Source of the DNA: Paenibacillus sp. FSL R10-2734
GTDB lineage: Bacteria > Bacillota > Bacilli > Paenibacillales > Paenibacillaceae
Assembly: GCF_037963865.1 (NCBI RefSeq)
Contig: NZ_CP150170.1
Coordinates: 3,968,001-4,032,000 of the forward strand
Direction: 5' to 3'
Length of the DNA: 64,000 nt
Every line of letters starts with the position of its first letter. Positions within the stretch are counted from its first letter, which is position 1. The notes below the pieces were generated by a model. It did not search any database, was not told the DNA's origin, and was given only the letters and a program-made list of their open reading frames with translations. Below, in pieces: positions 35,481-44,993 of this stretch. A program made the translations under genes and the position numbers.

Positions 35481-35535
35481 ATCGAAAATATCTACCTTTT
35501 AGACACCCGCACTAGCGGGTGTTTTGTTATGTTCG
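35481..35535 (+). terminator. Terminator, left copy of a repeat flanking the ger operon
   Basis: GACACCCGC/GCGGGTGTT hairpin followed by TTGTTATGTTCG, preceded by ATCGAAAATAT. The whole 55-base unit recurs at 39681-39736, after the ger operon. Confidence 0.85.
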
Positions 35536-35598
35536 GACCTCATGACTATATCTTATCCCCCTTGCATCAATATAGACTTTCCTCCAGTTCCATAAGTT

Positions 35599-35628
35599 GT
35601 ATAAAAATAGGATTAAGGGAGAATTATA
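35599..35628 (+). promoter_or_regulatory. Candidate sigma-G promoter for the ger operon
   Basis: GTATA and AATTATA are separated by 18 bases, close to the forespore consensus gHATR-N17/18-CATWHTA (one mismatch in the -10). Germinant receptor operons are normally sigma-G dependent. Inferred from match and position only. Confidence 0.4.
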
Positions 35629-35644
35629 ACCGTAAGATTGCTGG

Positions 35645-37324
35645 ATGAGGATGATTATGATGTGGTCAAAAATAGTCTCTTATATTCCGGACTGGACAGT
35701 TTTTGTTCAAGCGGCGATAACGCTGCTCTTTCCCATAGGAGTTTATTATCTTTACAGGCATTTGTATTTTTATGTTGGGAGTGGACGTTCTAGGGAGACA
35801 GGGGCTAAATCACAGGATGCGGAACTGAAGAAGGCTGACAACCGTGAAGCGAATTCGAGTGTGTTTTCTGCGTTTATCCATGATTATGATACCGACTTAG
35901 CAGCAATAAGAACCGCATTAGGGGGAAACGGTGATGTGCATTTCCGTGAATTCTCAGTCAAAGGAATTCTGGCACGTGCCACGTTGGTCTATGTGGAGGG
36001 GATGCAGGACGAAGAGCTTATCAATCAGCAGGTGCTTCAGAATCTGATGTTTGCCGGCGAAGCGCAGGATTCGAAAGACATGTATACCTATATGAAACAG
36101 AATATGCTCCCGCTGGCTCAGCTTAGTGAAGCCAGGGATTTGGACCAACTGCAGGAGTCTGTCCTGTTTGGATACACGGCACTGATTGTCGAAGGCATGC
36201 ATGAGGTGCTGCTGGTTGGCTTTCCGCATGGTTCAGTACGCTCAATTAATGAGCCGACCTCGGAAGCTTTACTGCGAGGACCACGGATTGGCTTTACCGA
36301 AGTGCTCAGTGAGAATACCTCTATGCTGCGGCGTCAAGGGCTCAATAAGAGTTTAGAAATGAAAAGATTTGAAGTAGGTAGCGAAATCAAGAAGAACTTG
36401 GTTATCGCTTATATGAAAAACATTGTAAATCCTGATTTGCTACAGGAAGTGGAGGATCGTATCTCCAAAATTGATATGGACTTCATTTTGGAGTCTGGCT
36501 ATGTGGAGCAGTTGATCGAGGATGATTATTTGAGTCCGTTTCAGCAAACACAGAATACGGAAAGACCCGATCGTGTGATTGCCTCTTTATTAGAGGGGAG
36601 AATCGCAATTTTACTGGATGGAACTCCGTTTGCACTCATTGTTCCAGTGACGTTCAGTATGCTTTTGCAGTCCCCTGAGGATTACTATGAGCGCTGGATT
36701 CCAGGGACGCTTTTACGGATGCTACGATTTTTCGCAGCATTTCTGGCTCTGCTCGGCCCAGCGTTGTATATTTCCTTTATCTCCTTTCATCCAGGACTGA
36801 TTCCTACACAGCTGGCGATTTCCATTATCGAAACACGCCAAGGTGTACCCTTTCCTTCTTTGATTGAAGTGTTGATTCTGGAGATTTCCCTTGAAATCTT
36901 GCGTGAAGCTGGAATTCGCTTGCCAAAGCCCATAGGTCCAGCAATGGGGATTGTCGGAGGTCTGATTATTGGAGAAGCCGCAGTACAGGCAGGTATTGTA
37001 AGTCCTATTCTTGTGATTGTCGTAGCCGTAACAGCAATCTCTTCGTTTTCCATACCGATGTACAGTGCTGGCTTTACCCTCCGGATCTTGCGGTTCGTAG
37101 GGATGTTATTTGCGGCGGTCCTGGGCATGTTCGGAACCATCCTATTCTTCCTGCTCATTTGCAGCCATCTGACACGACTTACAAGCTTTGGGGTTCCTTA
37201 TGTCACTCCCATCTCACCTTTCCGGTTAAGTGACTGGAAGGATTTGTTCATCCGAGCTCCGTTATCTACTATGAAGAAAAGACCAGAGATGCTGAAGACC
37301 CAAAAGAGCAAGCGCAGGTTCTAG
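35645..37324 (+). CDS. GerA-type spore germination protein, A subunit
   Basis: A 559-residue A subunit of a nutrient germinant receptor in the spore inner membrane. A hydrophilic N-terminal domain (about residues 60-320), including the LEGRIAILLDGTPFALIVP block, precedes about five transmembrane segments (about 325-510) and a short basic tail. One hydrophobic helix at residues 8-28 precedes the N domain, longer than usual for GerAA. Of the clustered Mets, 35657 has GATGAGG six bases upstream and may be the true start. First gene of an A-B-C operon. Confidence 0.92.
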   Translation: MRMIMMWSKIVSYIPDWTVFVQAAITLLFPIGVYYLYRHLYFYVGSGRSRETGAKSQDAELKKADNREANSSVFSAFIHDYDTDLAAIRTALGGNGDVHFREFSVKGILARATLVYVEGMQDEELINQQVLQNLMFAGEAQDSKDMYTYMKQNMLPLAQLSEARDLDQLQESVLFGYTALIVEGMHEVLLVGFPHGSVRSINEPTSEALLRGPRIGFTEVLSENTSMLRRQGLNKSLEMKRFEVGSEIKKNLVIAYMKNIVNPDLLQEVEDRISKIDMDFILESGYVEQLIEDDYLSPFQQTQNTERPDRVIASLLEGRIAILLDGTPFALIVPVTFSMLLQSPEDYYERWIPGTLLRMLRFFAAFLALLGPALYISFISFHPGLIPTQLAISIIETRQGVPFPSLIEVLILEISLEILREAGIRLPKPIGPAMGIVGGLIIGEAAVQAGIVSPILVIVVAVTAISSFSIPMYSAGFTLRILRFVGMLFAAVLGMFGTILFFLLICSHLTRLTSFGVPYVTPISPFRLSDWKDLFIRAPLSTMKKRPEMLKTQKSKRRF

Positions 37325-37362
37325 AGAATGAATACTTATCAGGAGCAAAAGGGGAGACCACA

Positions 37363-38466
37363 GTGTTCAAAAATACTGATGATAAGATCACAACCTCTCA
37401 AGCTTCCATTATACTGACCAATTCGATGCTAGGAGCTGGAATTTTGACCTTGCCTAGAAGTCTTGTCAAGGCAGTGCAGACTCCCGATGCTTGGATTTCT
37501 GTGGTGCTTGGCGGTATTGTCGTATTTATGGCAATTATGATTATGGTGAAGCTTAGTCAGCAATTTCCTGGTAAGACTGTTTTTCAGTATTCTAAAAGAA
37601 TCGTAGGGAATCTCCCAGGCGGGGTACTGAGTTCTCTTCTGATTCTATATTTTATAGTGGTTGCAGGCTTCGAAATCCGAGTCCTGGCGGAAGTAACATT
37701 GTTTTTTCTTCTGGAAGGGACTCCGATTTGGGCGATTGTGATACCGTTCATCTGGGTAGGCACTTATTTGGTGTATGGGGGGATTAATTCCATTGCCCGC
37801 GTCTTTCAGATTGTATTTCCGATCAGCATATTTATACTGATCATTTGTTTTATTTTAAGCACCAGGATATTTGATATCCAGCATTTACGGCCTTTTCTGA
37901 GTGAGGGTATGATGCCTGTAATCCGAGGTATGAAGTCTGGCATCCTGATTTTCACTGGCTGTGAGGTTGTGATGACGATGACGGCCTTTATGCAGCATCC
38001 ACAGCAAGCAGTCAGAGGGGTGTTGGTCGGATTTTGTATCCCTCTAGTATTGTATCTGGTTACTGTTGTGATGGTTATAGGTGGCCTGACCATCAATTCT
38101 GTAATGACTAGCACTTGGCCTACGATAGATTTGGTCCGGAGCTTTGAAATTACGGGTTTCTTTTTTGAACGATTTGAATTTCCACTGCTGGTCATCTGGC
38201 TGATGCAGATGTTCTGCAATTTTTGCAGCTTTTTCTTTAATGCATCTCTTGGCATTTCCCAGCTGTTCCGCCTGAAGATCCATCCTGTTATGTTTGCCTT
38301 AATGCCCGTAATCTTCATCTGCACGATGATCCCTAAACACATCAATGATGTCTTCAGTCTTGGGGATATGATTGGCAATATGGGTGTGTTGATCTTTATA
38401 TTGCTGCCATTGTTATTGTCGATCGTGTTAATCATCAGGAAGAAAGGACTCAAGCAGAATGTGTAG
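37363..38466 (+). CDS. GerA-type germination protein, B subunit (GerAB/GerKB family)
   Basis: A 367-residue polytopic protein with ten hydrophobic segments of the spore-germination permease (APC-superfamily) family, which binds the germinant amino acid or sugar. The opening TTSQASIILTNSMLGAGILTLPRSL is characteristic. GTG start with AGGGGAG upstream. The 3' end overlaps gerC by eight bases. Ligand cannot be told from the sequence. Confidence 0.92.
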   Translation: MFKNTDDKITTSQASIILTNSMLGAGILTLPRSLVKAVQTPDAWISVVLGGIVVFMAIMIMVKLSQQFPGKTVFQYSKRIVGNLPGGVLSSLLILYFIVVAGFEIRVLAEVTLFFLLEGTPIWAIVIPFIWVGTYLVYGGINSIARVFQIVFPISIFILIICFILSTRIFDIQHLRPFLSEGMMPVIRGMKSGILIFTGCEVVMTMTAFMQHPQQAVRGVLVGFCIPLVLYLVTVVMVIGGLTINSVMTSTWPTIDLVRSFEITGFFFERFEFPLLVIWLMQMFCNFCSFFFNASLGISQLFRLKIHPVMFALMPVIFICTMIPKHINDVFSLGDMIGNMGVLIFILLPLLLSIVLIIRKKGLKQNV

Positions 38467-39652
38467 ACAACGGACGTTTTATTTACTATTGGTATTTATG
38501 ATTCTACTTACGCAGTCTGCCTGCTGGAGCAGTAAGGAGATTGAAGACCTGAGTCTTTATACTGGACTGGCGCTTGATCAGGGAGAACCCAGAGCGGTTG
38601 AACAAGAATTAGAGGAGCGTGGAGGAAGCTACCATAAACATAATGAAGTGACGGCTACGATACAAATTGTGCCTGAAAAAAAACTTGGAAACACCGGCAA
38701 AGAGAGCGAAATGCCTAAAGCCCTTTTTTTTAATTTATCAGAGACAGGAGATTCAATGTTTGAAGTCTTCCGTCAGTTTGCCATTCGCAAGAACCGTCCG
38801 ATTATTGGGCATCACCTCAAGGTTATTGTCATATCAGAGAAACTGGTACAACAGGAGAAGATTAGACGGCTAATGGACTTTGTTCTTCGTGATAATGATA
38901 TTCGCCCCAGCTGTCTCATTTTTCTTAGCCAGGGGCTTGCATCCGATACGCTTACCACGACCCACACGGAGGAGATTCCTTCCTTTCGTATTGCTGAGAT
39001 GATTCGCAACGAGTTCAGAACCAGTAAAGTTATGAAGGGCATAACGTTGTCGAATCTAGACGCACTGATGTACTCCAAGCAAAGCTTTGTGTTGCAGAAT
39101 ATTCTGGAGGCACGAGGGCAGGTGGAATTTTCCGGAGCCGGTATTATCAAGGGAGATTCAGGATATTGGATCGGCAACCTTAATCAACAGGATGTGGAGA
39201 GTATTGCCTGGATCAAAGGGGAAGTTAAAGGCGGGAGTATCAAAGCATACGATCATAAAAACGAATCGATTACTTATGAGATTAAATCAGCCAAGAGTAA
39301 GATTACTGTGAAAGAGACTGATCATGAGAAGTTCTCTTTTCATGTTGCGATTGAGTCCACTGGACGCCTTATTGAGAATTGGGATGAAGAAGAGCTTTCC
39401 TCGGAGGCAGCAAATCACAAAGAGCTGGAAAGAGTCTTTGAGGAAAGATTAACCCAAATGATAAATAGTCTTATACATAAAATGAAGTCCACCTATAAAG
39501 TGGAGGTAGCCGGGTTCGGTGATTGGCTAAGGATTGAAGAGCCCCACGTCTGGAAAAAGATCAAAGATCATTGGGATGAGGAATTTATACGGATTCCAGT
39601 GACCTTTGATGTAAAGCTTAAGATCACTGATTTTGGTTCGTTCACTGAATGA
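38459..39652 (+). CDS. Ger(x)C-family germination lipoprotein, C subunit
   Basis: A 397-residue lipoprotein: signal with lipobox QSAC, Cys22 anchored, followed by WSSKEIEDLSLYTGLALDQG, the standard GerC opening. Middle and C-terminal GerAC domains are of normal length. It completes the receptor with the two upstream membrane subunits. Start overlaps gerB. A terminator homologous to the one before the operon follows. Confidence 0.93.
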   Translation: MCRQRTFYLLLVFMILLTQSACWSSKEIEDLSLYTGLALDQGEPRAVEQELEERGGSYHKHNEVTATIQIVPEKKLGNTGKESEMPKALFFNLSETGDSMFEVFRQFAIRKNRPIIGHHLKVIVISEKLVQQEKIRRLMDFVLRDNDIRPSCLIFLSQGLASDTLTTTHTEEIPSFRIAEMIRNEFRTSKVMKGITLSNLDALMYSKQSFVLQNILEARGQVEFSGAGIIKGDSGYWIGNLNQQDVESIAWIKGEVKGGSIKAYDHKNESITYEIKSAKSKITVKETDHEKFSFHVAIESTGRLIENWDEEELSSEAANHKELERVFEERLTQMINSLIHKMKSTYKVEVAGFGDWLRIEEPHVWKKIKDHWDEEFIRIPVTFDVKLKITDFGSFTE

Positions 39653-39680
39653 ACGGGATTGTGGCAACAATAACCAATAT

Positions 39681-39736
39681 ATCGAAAATATAGTTTAATC
39701 GAGACACCCGTTTATGCGGGTGTTTCGTTATGTTCG
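39681..39736 (+). terminator. Terminator, right copy of the repeat flanking the ger operon
   Basis: ATCGAAAATAT, then GACACCCG/CGGGTGTTTCGTTATGTTCG. Nearly identical to 35481-35535; the two copies bracket gerA-gerB-gerC exactly. Confidence 0.85.
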
Positions 39737-39795
39737 TACATATATTGTATTTTTCTAGAAAAAACAAACCATTTATCTTAATTTTAACACCTTGT

Positions 39796-39809
39796 TGAAA
39801 GCGCTTAAC
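39796..39809 (+). promoter_or_regulatory. cre-like site upstream of the CUT1 importer
   Basis: TGAAAGCGCTTAAC matches the cre consensus at 12 of 14 positions with the conserved central CG. It lies 44 bases before the binding-protein start, overlapping the likely promoter (TTGTTG-N17-AATAAT from 39792). Confidence 0.55.
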
Positions 39810-39852
39810 CGTACAATAATTAGCCTATAACGAAAACAGGGGGCGTCAAACA

Positions 39853-41223
39853 ATGGTCAACACAAAAATGAAGATAACTTCAACGATTGCGTTATCAGCA
39901 GCTTTGGTTTTAAGTATGGCAGCGTGTGGAAATTCAAACAACGAGAGTAAAGGCGCCACAGTGTCTAAAGGTAATACAGCTACGAATGCTCCAGATGCCG
40001 GAACAACAAAAACCGAAACCGGCAAGAAGGTCACGATTACTTTTCAAAATATTTACCCGGATCCAGCAACACCTTCTTACAAGATGCTTCATGAATTAGT
40101 CGATCAATATGAAAAAGAGAACCCCAACATTCACATCGAACTAGATACTTTAAATACGGACCAGCAAAAGGTCAAATTGAAAACACAAGCCGCTTCCAAA
40201 GAAATTCCTGATATTACGATTGTTAACCCGGCTGCACAAATGAAACCTTTCGTTGATGCTAAGCTGTTCGCTCCCCTGAATGACATGCTGGATCAAAACG
40301 GATTAAAGGATACTTATCAATCCGGTCTGCTCGATTACTACAGCTTCGATGGCAATGTTTATGCGCTGCCAGATGGTAATAACATCGAGGTAGTCTACTA
40401 CAATAAGGAGCTTTTCGAGCAAGCAGGCATTAAAGACACCCCTACAACATTCGATGAATTACTCCAAGATGTTAAGACCTTGAAAGCAAAGGGCATTACG
40501 CCAATCGCAATTGGTGAAAAAGATTCCTGGACGGGTTCATTCTTGTTCATGAATATACTGCTTCGCACAAATGGAGGTCCTGGTTTCCTTCAAGATGTAT
40601 TGGATGGCAAAAAAACATTTGAAGATCCTGCTTTCGTAGAAGCAGTAGATCGTTTCCAAGATCTTGTGCAAGCAGGTGCATTCCCAGATGGCGCTACCTC
40701 CATTGATGCTAACGCAGGTGGGAATATCTTCAAATCCGGTAAAGCTGCTATGTGGGTTATCGGTTCATGGGAAACAGGTGCGGTTGACGCTTCCTCTGTA
40801 GCTGGAAAAGCAGGAGCCTTCCAATTCCCAACCGTTAATGGTAAAGGCGATCCAAATGAATTCATGCTCGCACCAGGTAGCGCATTTGCAATTTCTGCGA
40901 ACAGTGAGCATTTACAAGAAACGAAAGACTTCTTGAACTTCTTCACGCTGAACTTTCCTAAAAAACAATTTGAACTCAAAAATGCTGTAGGGATTGGTCA
41001 AAAAGTGGAGGGAGATCTGAAAGCCGCAGGCTACTCTGATCTGGCGATCAACATTTCAGGGCTGTTCAATCAGGTAAAAGGTGGCGACTTGGCCTTTGAC
41101 AACACCATGAACCCAGCTACGGCGCAGGTGCATCTCAGCAGCATCCAAAATCTTTTTGTGCAAAAAATGGATTCCGCTCAAGTGGCTAAAGAACATCAAA
41201 CCGCATTTGAAGCAAATAAATAA
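39853..41223 (+). CDS. CUT1 sugar-binding lipoprotein (family 1 solute-binding)
   Basis: A 456-residue extracellular solute-binding protein for an oligosaccharide or glycoside. Lipobox AAC with Cys25 anchored, then a Thr/Asn-rich linker, then the SBP_bac_8 fold (FQNIYPDPATPSYKMLHELVDQYEKENP near residue 60; YALPDGNNIEVVYYNKELF near 170). AGGGGG is upstream; Met at 39868 lacks its own site. First gene of the importer, with a cre-like site before it and a hairpin after it. Ligand unknown. Confidence 0.92.
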   Translation: MVNTKMKITSTIALSAALVLSMAACGNSNNESKGATVSKGNTATNAPDAGTTKTETGKKVTITFQNIYPDPATPSYKMLHELVDQYEKENPNIHIELDTLNTDQQKVKLKTQAASKEIPDITIVNPAAQMKPFVDAKLFAPLNDMLDQNGLKDTYQSGLLDYYSFDGNVYALPDGNNIEVVYYNKELFEQAGIKDTPTTFDELLQDVKTLKAKGITPIAIGEKDSWTGSFLFMNILLRTNGGPGFLQDVLDGKKTFEDPAFVEAVDRFQDLVQAGAFPDGATSIDANAGGNIFKSGKAAMWVIGSWETGAVDASSVAGKAGAFQFPTVNGKGDPNEFMLAPGSAFAISANSEHLQETKDFLNFFTLNFPKKQFELKNAVGIGQKVEGDLKAAGYSDLAINISGLFNQVKGGDLAFDNTMNPATAQVHLSSIQNLFVQKMDSAQVAKEHQTAFEANK

Positions 41224-41234
41224 GTAGGTTTCCA

Positions 41235-41278
41235 AAACGCGATGCGAGGGTGCTTAAACGCTTCTTCGCATCGTGTTT
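41235..41278 (+). terminator. Attenuating hairpin after the binding-protein gene
   Basis: AAACGCGATGCGA pairs with TCGCATCGTGTTT over 13 bases (one wobble), loop of 18. It probably reduces read-through into the permease genes, giving excess binding protein. Confidence 0.65.
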
Positions 41279-41299
41279 ACATTCTAGGGGGCGGAAATA

Positions 41300-42193
41300 A
41301 TGAAGGTTCTAAAGGTTCCAGCGCGCACAATCGCCGTCTTCGTGTTACCTTGCCTGCTTTTGTATGTGTGCTTGGTGTTTGCTCCTATTCTAGTATCCTT
41401 TTATACAGGATTGCTACAATGGGACGGAATTACGACTACGAAAACATTTGCTGGACTTGCTAATTTCAAAGAGATGTTTTTTCATGATCCAGTGTTTTGG
41501 CCATCGGTAAGGAGAACCTTGCTCTATGCCGTTGCCTCCATGGTGGAAATTCCATTTTGTTTGTTGATGGCTATCCTTCTAAATCGTTACGTGAGAAAAG
41601 GAAACACTTTAGTTTCTATTTACTTTACGCCGGTTATTTTGTCAGTGGTCATTATTGGGCAGCTCTGGAAAACGATTTATGATCCTGTCTCCATGGGAGG
41701 GATGTTGAATGGCGTCCTGATCTCTCTTGGATTAGATAGCTGGACTCACAATTGGATCACTGAACCTAAAATTGCGATGTTCGCGCTCTATGCAGTCTCT
41801 CTTTGGCAATATTTCGGCTACCATTTGCTGATTCAATATACCGGTGTTCAGAATATTCCGGATGAGCTGTATGAAGCAGCAAAGATCGATGGGGCTGACG
41901 GATTCAAAGCCGACCGATATATCACCTTTCCGTTGATTATTCCAATCTTTAAAATATCTATCGTACTCGCTTTTATAGGGTCTTTGCAGGCTTTTGATCT
42001 CGTCATGGTCATGACAGCCGGTGGACCCGCTCATGCTACCGATGTTATTTCCACACATATGTACAACAGTTCATTCCTATCTTTTAAATATGGATATGGT
42101 AGTGCTATCGCTTCGTTCTTGGTCATTCTGTGCCTCGTATTTACTGCTGGGATTAATACTATCTTTAATAAGCTTGAGAAAAAATTCAGTTAG
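41300..42193 (+). CDS. CUT1 sugar ABC permease (MalF/UgpA type)
   Basis: A 297-residue permease with six hydrophobic segments; the BPD_transp_1 coupling motif is the ELYEAAKIDGADGFKADRYITFPLI block. Partner of the permease encoded 17 bases downstream. GGGGGCGG precedes the ATG. No ATPase gene is in the cluster, so it presumably uses a shared MsmX-type ATPase. Confidence 0.92.
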   Translation: MKVLKVPARTIAVFVLPCLLLYVCLVFAPILVSFYTGLLQWDGITTTKTFAGLANFKEMFFHDPVFWPSVRRTLLYAVASMVEIPFCLLMAILLNRYVRKGNTLVSIYFTPVILSVVIIGQLWKTIYDPVSMGGMLNGVLISLGLDSWTHNWITEPKIAMFALYAVSLWQYFGYHLLIQYTGVQNIPDELYEAAKIDGADGFKADRYITFPLIIPIFKISIVLAFIGSLQAFDLVMVMTAGGPAHATDVISTHMYNSSFLSFKYGYGSAIASFLVILCLVFTAGINTIFNKLEKKFS

Positions 42194-42210
42194 CAAAGGA
42201 GTGCGCGATC

Positions 42211-43134
42211 ATGCGGAATGTCAAGCATAAACGCCCTAAGCGTCCTTACAAGGACGGTAAGCGTTTAAGCGAGAAATATAAGAATAATGTATTCCGTGAA
42301 ACCAATACGTTCTTATATTTCAAGAAAGGACTCGTGTATCTTCTCTTTGCGATTCCTGTCGTAACCCAACTATATCCTCTTCTATGGCTGCTGCTCTATT
42401 CCTTGAAGACTAATGAAGAGATTTTGGATGGTAGTTTTTTCTCATTTCCTAGTGTATTTCAGTGGCATAACTATAGCGAGGCCTATAAGTCCGGTAGTTA
42501 TCTAAAATATTTATCCAACAGCGTAATCGTCACTGGAGTAACGATGATCTTCGTCATCCTGCTTAGCTCGATGGTAGCTTATGCGATCTCTCGGTTCCGT
42601 TGGCGTTACGGCAACTTGGTCATGACGATATTCTTAATGGGGATGATGATTCCCATGCAGGCCACTTTACTCCCGCTGATGATCATTTTCAAAAATATGC
42701 ATATTCTGAATACGCATTTGTCGCTCATATTGCCTTATGTAGCTTTTTCTACCCCCATAGCGGTGTTCATCTTAAGTGGGTTTATGAAGAGCATTCCGCA
42801 TGAAATCGAAGAATCAGCCTTTATCGATGGGGCGAGTGTATATCGGATCTTCCGCACGATCATTCTTCCTGTTTCTGTACCGCCGGTAATGACCGTGTGC
42901 ATTCTTACGTTCATCAATATTTGGAATGAGTATATCTTAGCGGCCACCTTCATTTCCTCCGAGAAATTGAAGACTCTGCCCTTTGGCGTGTACACATTCG
43001 TTAGTCAGTATTCTGTAAACTATGGGAACATCGGCGCTTTTCTAGTTATGGGTGCACTGCCCGTCATTTTAATCTATTTCTTCCTATCCAATCAGATTAC
43101 AAAGGGAATGGTGGCAGGGGCAGTGAAAGGATAA
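42211..43134 (+). CDS. CUT1 sugar ABC permease (MalG/UgpE type)
   Basis: A 307-residue permease with six hydrophobic segments and the EIEESAFIDGASVYRIFRTIILP coupling loop. The first 35 residues are unusually basic (repeated Lys-Arg), coded by a sequence that can fold into a strong hairpin (42229-42266). AAAGGAG precedes the ATG. Ends the importer; kinase and regulator genes follow. Confidence 0.92.
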   Translation: MRNVKHKRPKRPYKDGKRLSEKYKNNVFRETNTFLYFKKGLVYLLFAIPVVTQLYPLLWLLLYSLKTNEEILDGSFFSFPSVFQWHNYSEAYKSGSYLKYLSNSVIVTGVTMIFVILLSSMVAYAISRFRWRYGNLVMTIFLMGMMIPMQATLLPLMIIFKNMHILNTHLSLILPYVAFSTPIAVFILSGFMKSIPHEIEESAFIDGASVYRIFRTIILPVSVPPVMTVCILTFINIWNEYILAATFISSEKLKTLPFGVYTFVSQYSVNYGNIGAFLVMGALPVILIYFFLSNQITKGMVAGAVKG

Positions 43135-43211
43135 AACTGTATTGTAAAATACAATAATGGAATTATAATGAAGAAGCAGCGGAACAGATGAGTTTGAGGA
43201 GGGAAGCCTTT

Positions 43212-44993
43212 TTGAGAAATAGCTTTCATTCCATCCACCATCGATTGTTTTTGCTGTTTCTTTTTTGTATGTCTAGCATTCTATTGATTGTGAGTTTGCT
43301 CTATTACAACCGAACAACCGTACAGTTTCATGAAAAAATAAGTGATTTGTCGCGGAAAAATGTCGCACAGACGGCGGATCTATTCAGCTTGCTGTATAAG
43401 GGCTATGACAGTCTCTCTAAATCACTCAGTAATAACTTTGAATTAATACGCCTGATTAATGAAACAAGCAATGAACCTGCGATAGCCTACATCAATGAAC
43501 AGACGATTACGAATATTCTCGGGGCTATATTTTATTCGAGGGATGATCTCGTAGGTATCCATGTCATTACAGATAAAGGAAAGATCTATAATTACGGCAA
43601 CTATATGAACGTGGTTGATCCAGAATATATGAAGGAAGATTGGTACAATCAGCTACAGGCTTCCTCCGGTAAAATGGTCTGGCTCGGCGTCTATGAACAT
43701 TCTCTTATTGATCAAGTGGAGGATAGTCCTGTGTTTGCCTTCGGCCGTCAGATTTACGATCTCAATGAACACAAACCGATTGGTATTGTTTTGTATGAGA
43801 CGAATCCTAAGCCGGTTCTGGATGCGCTAGATAATGTAAAGCTGGGCGAGAATAGCCAGGTATATTTAATGTCGCAGGATGGACGATTCGTATCCTCTGC
43901 CGAAGATCAGGAACTTGATTTAACGCAGCTCCCGTCTTTGCAGAACTCCCAGAATGTTGTGGTCGAACAGAAAGCGAATCGTCTGCTCGTCGCGTCTAAA
44001 CTGTCCTTCTCCGGATGGTGGGTGCTTAGTATTACTCCTGATCGTGACCTAAATGTAGAGTTGGTAGAGATGAAACGTTATCTATTCATTGTATTTTCAA
44101 TTCTTATCCTGGTCTCTACTTTGATAGCCTCCATTGTTTCACGAACGATTTCTTTACCGCTTAAAAAGGTAATCCGAGAGATGAAGCAAGTGGAGATCGG
44201 TAATTTCCGGGGCATGGTGAATGTTTCTTCTTATCAAGAGATTAATATTCTTGTTGCTTCATTTAATCGTATGGTTCGCCGAATCGAAGAACTGATCGAG
44301 CGGGTAAAGCTCTCATCCGTCAGTGAGAAGAATGCTGAGCTTCATGCCTTGCAATCTCAAGTGAACCCACATTTTCTATACAATACTCTGGATATGATTT
44401 ATTGGATGCTGGATGAGGAAGGGAATGAGCAGCTGGGCGAGCTAGTACTCTCGCTTTCATCGATGTTTCGGTACAGTAGTCATTGGGAGGCTGACGTAGA
44501 GGTCACGCTTCGAGAAGAGCTAGAACAAATTGGACACTATCTAAATATTATTTCCATCCGATTGGAAGGTCGTCTACGGATTGAGATGAATATAGATGAA
44601 CGATGGTTAGAGGTTCGTCTTCCCAAGATGACTGTACAACCTGTAATTGAAAATGCTGTAAAACATGGCTTGGAATCGCTCGACCGTCAAGGCATTCTGA
44701 AGGTGAGTACACTTGAAGAAGCTGGAGTACTGAACATTGTCGTTCAGGATAATGGCAAAGGTATGGATGCAGAGAAGCTGAATGCGCTGGTGGAATCTTT
44801 GGACCGGCCTACGACGAAAGAAAATGGAAAAGTGGGGATAGGTCTTCAAAATCTGCATCAGCGGCTCCAGCATATGTTCGGAGAATCCTATGGTCTTGTG
44901 ATTCGAAGCTTACCTGGAGAAGGCACTGAGGTTGCTATCATGCTGCCGATTCCGCAGGAAGGAGTGCATAGTCATGAACATTCTCATAGCTGA
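43212..44993 (+). CDS. YesM-type sensor histidine kinase
   Basis: A 593-residue kinase with transmembrane segments near residues 10-32 and 290-312, a large extracellular Cache-like domain between them, HAMP, and the HisKA-like helix LQSQVNPHFLYNTLD with phosphorylated His387, followed by an HATPase domain with ENAVKHG and DNGKGM. An ATG exists at 43188, but GGAGGG is placed for TTG 43212, which is preferred. It overlaps its regulator and stands after the CUT1 importer, which it probably controls. Confidence 0.9.
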   Translation: MRNSFHSIHHRLFLLFLFCMSSILLIVSLLYYNRTTVQFHEKISDLSRKNVAQTADLFSLLYKGYDSLSKSLSNNFELIRLINETSNEPAIAYINEQTITNILGAIFYSRDDLVGIHVITDKGKIYNYGNYMNVVDPEYMKEDWYNQLQASSGKMVWLGVYEHSLIDQVEDSPVFAFGRQIYDLNEHKPIGIVLYETNPKPVLDALDNVKLGENSQVYLMSQDGRFVSSAEDQELDLTQLPSLQNSQNVVVEQKANRLLVASKLSFSGWWVLSITPDRDLNVELVEMKRYLFIVFSILILVSTLIASIVSRTISLPLKKVIREMKQVEIGNFRGMVNVSSYQEINILVASFNRMVRRIEELIERVKLSSVSEKNAELHALQSQVNPHFLYNTLDMIYWMLDEEGNEQLGELVLSLSSMFRYSSHWEADVEVTLREELEQIGHYLNIISIRLEGRLRIEMNIDERWLEVRLPKMTVQPVIENAVKHGLESLDRQGILKVSTLEEAGVLNIVVQDNGKGMDAEKLNALVESLDRPTTKENGKVGIGLQNLHQRLQHMFGESYGLVIRSLPGEGTEVAIMLPIPQEGVHSHEHSHS

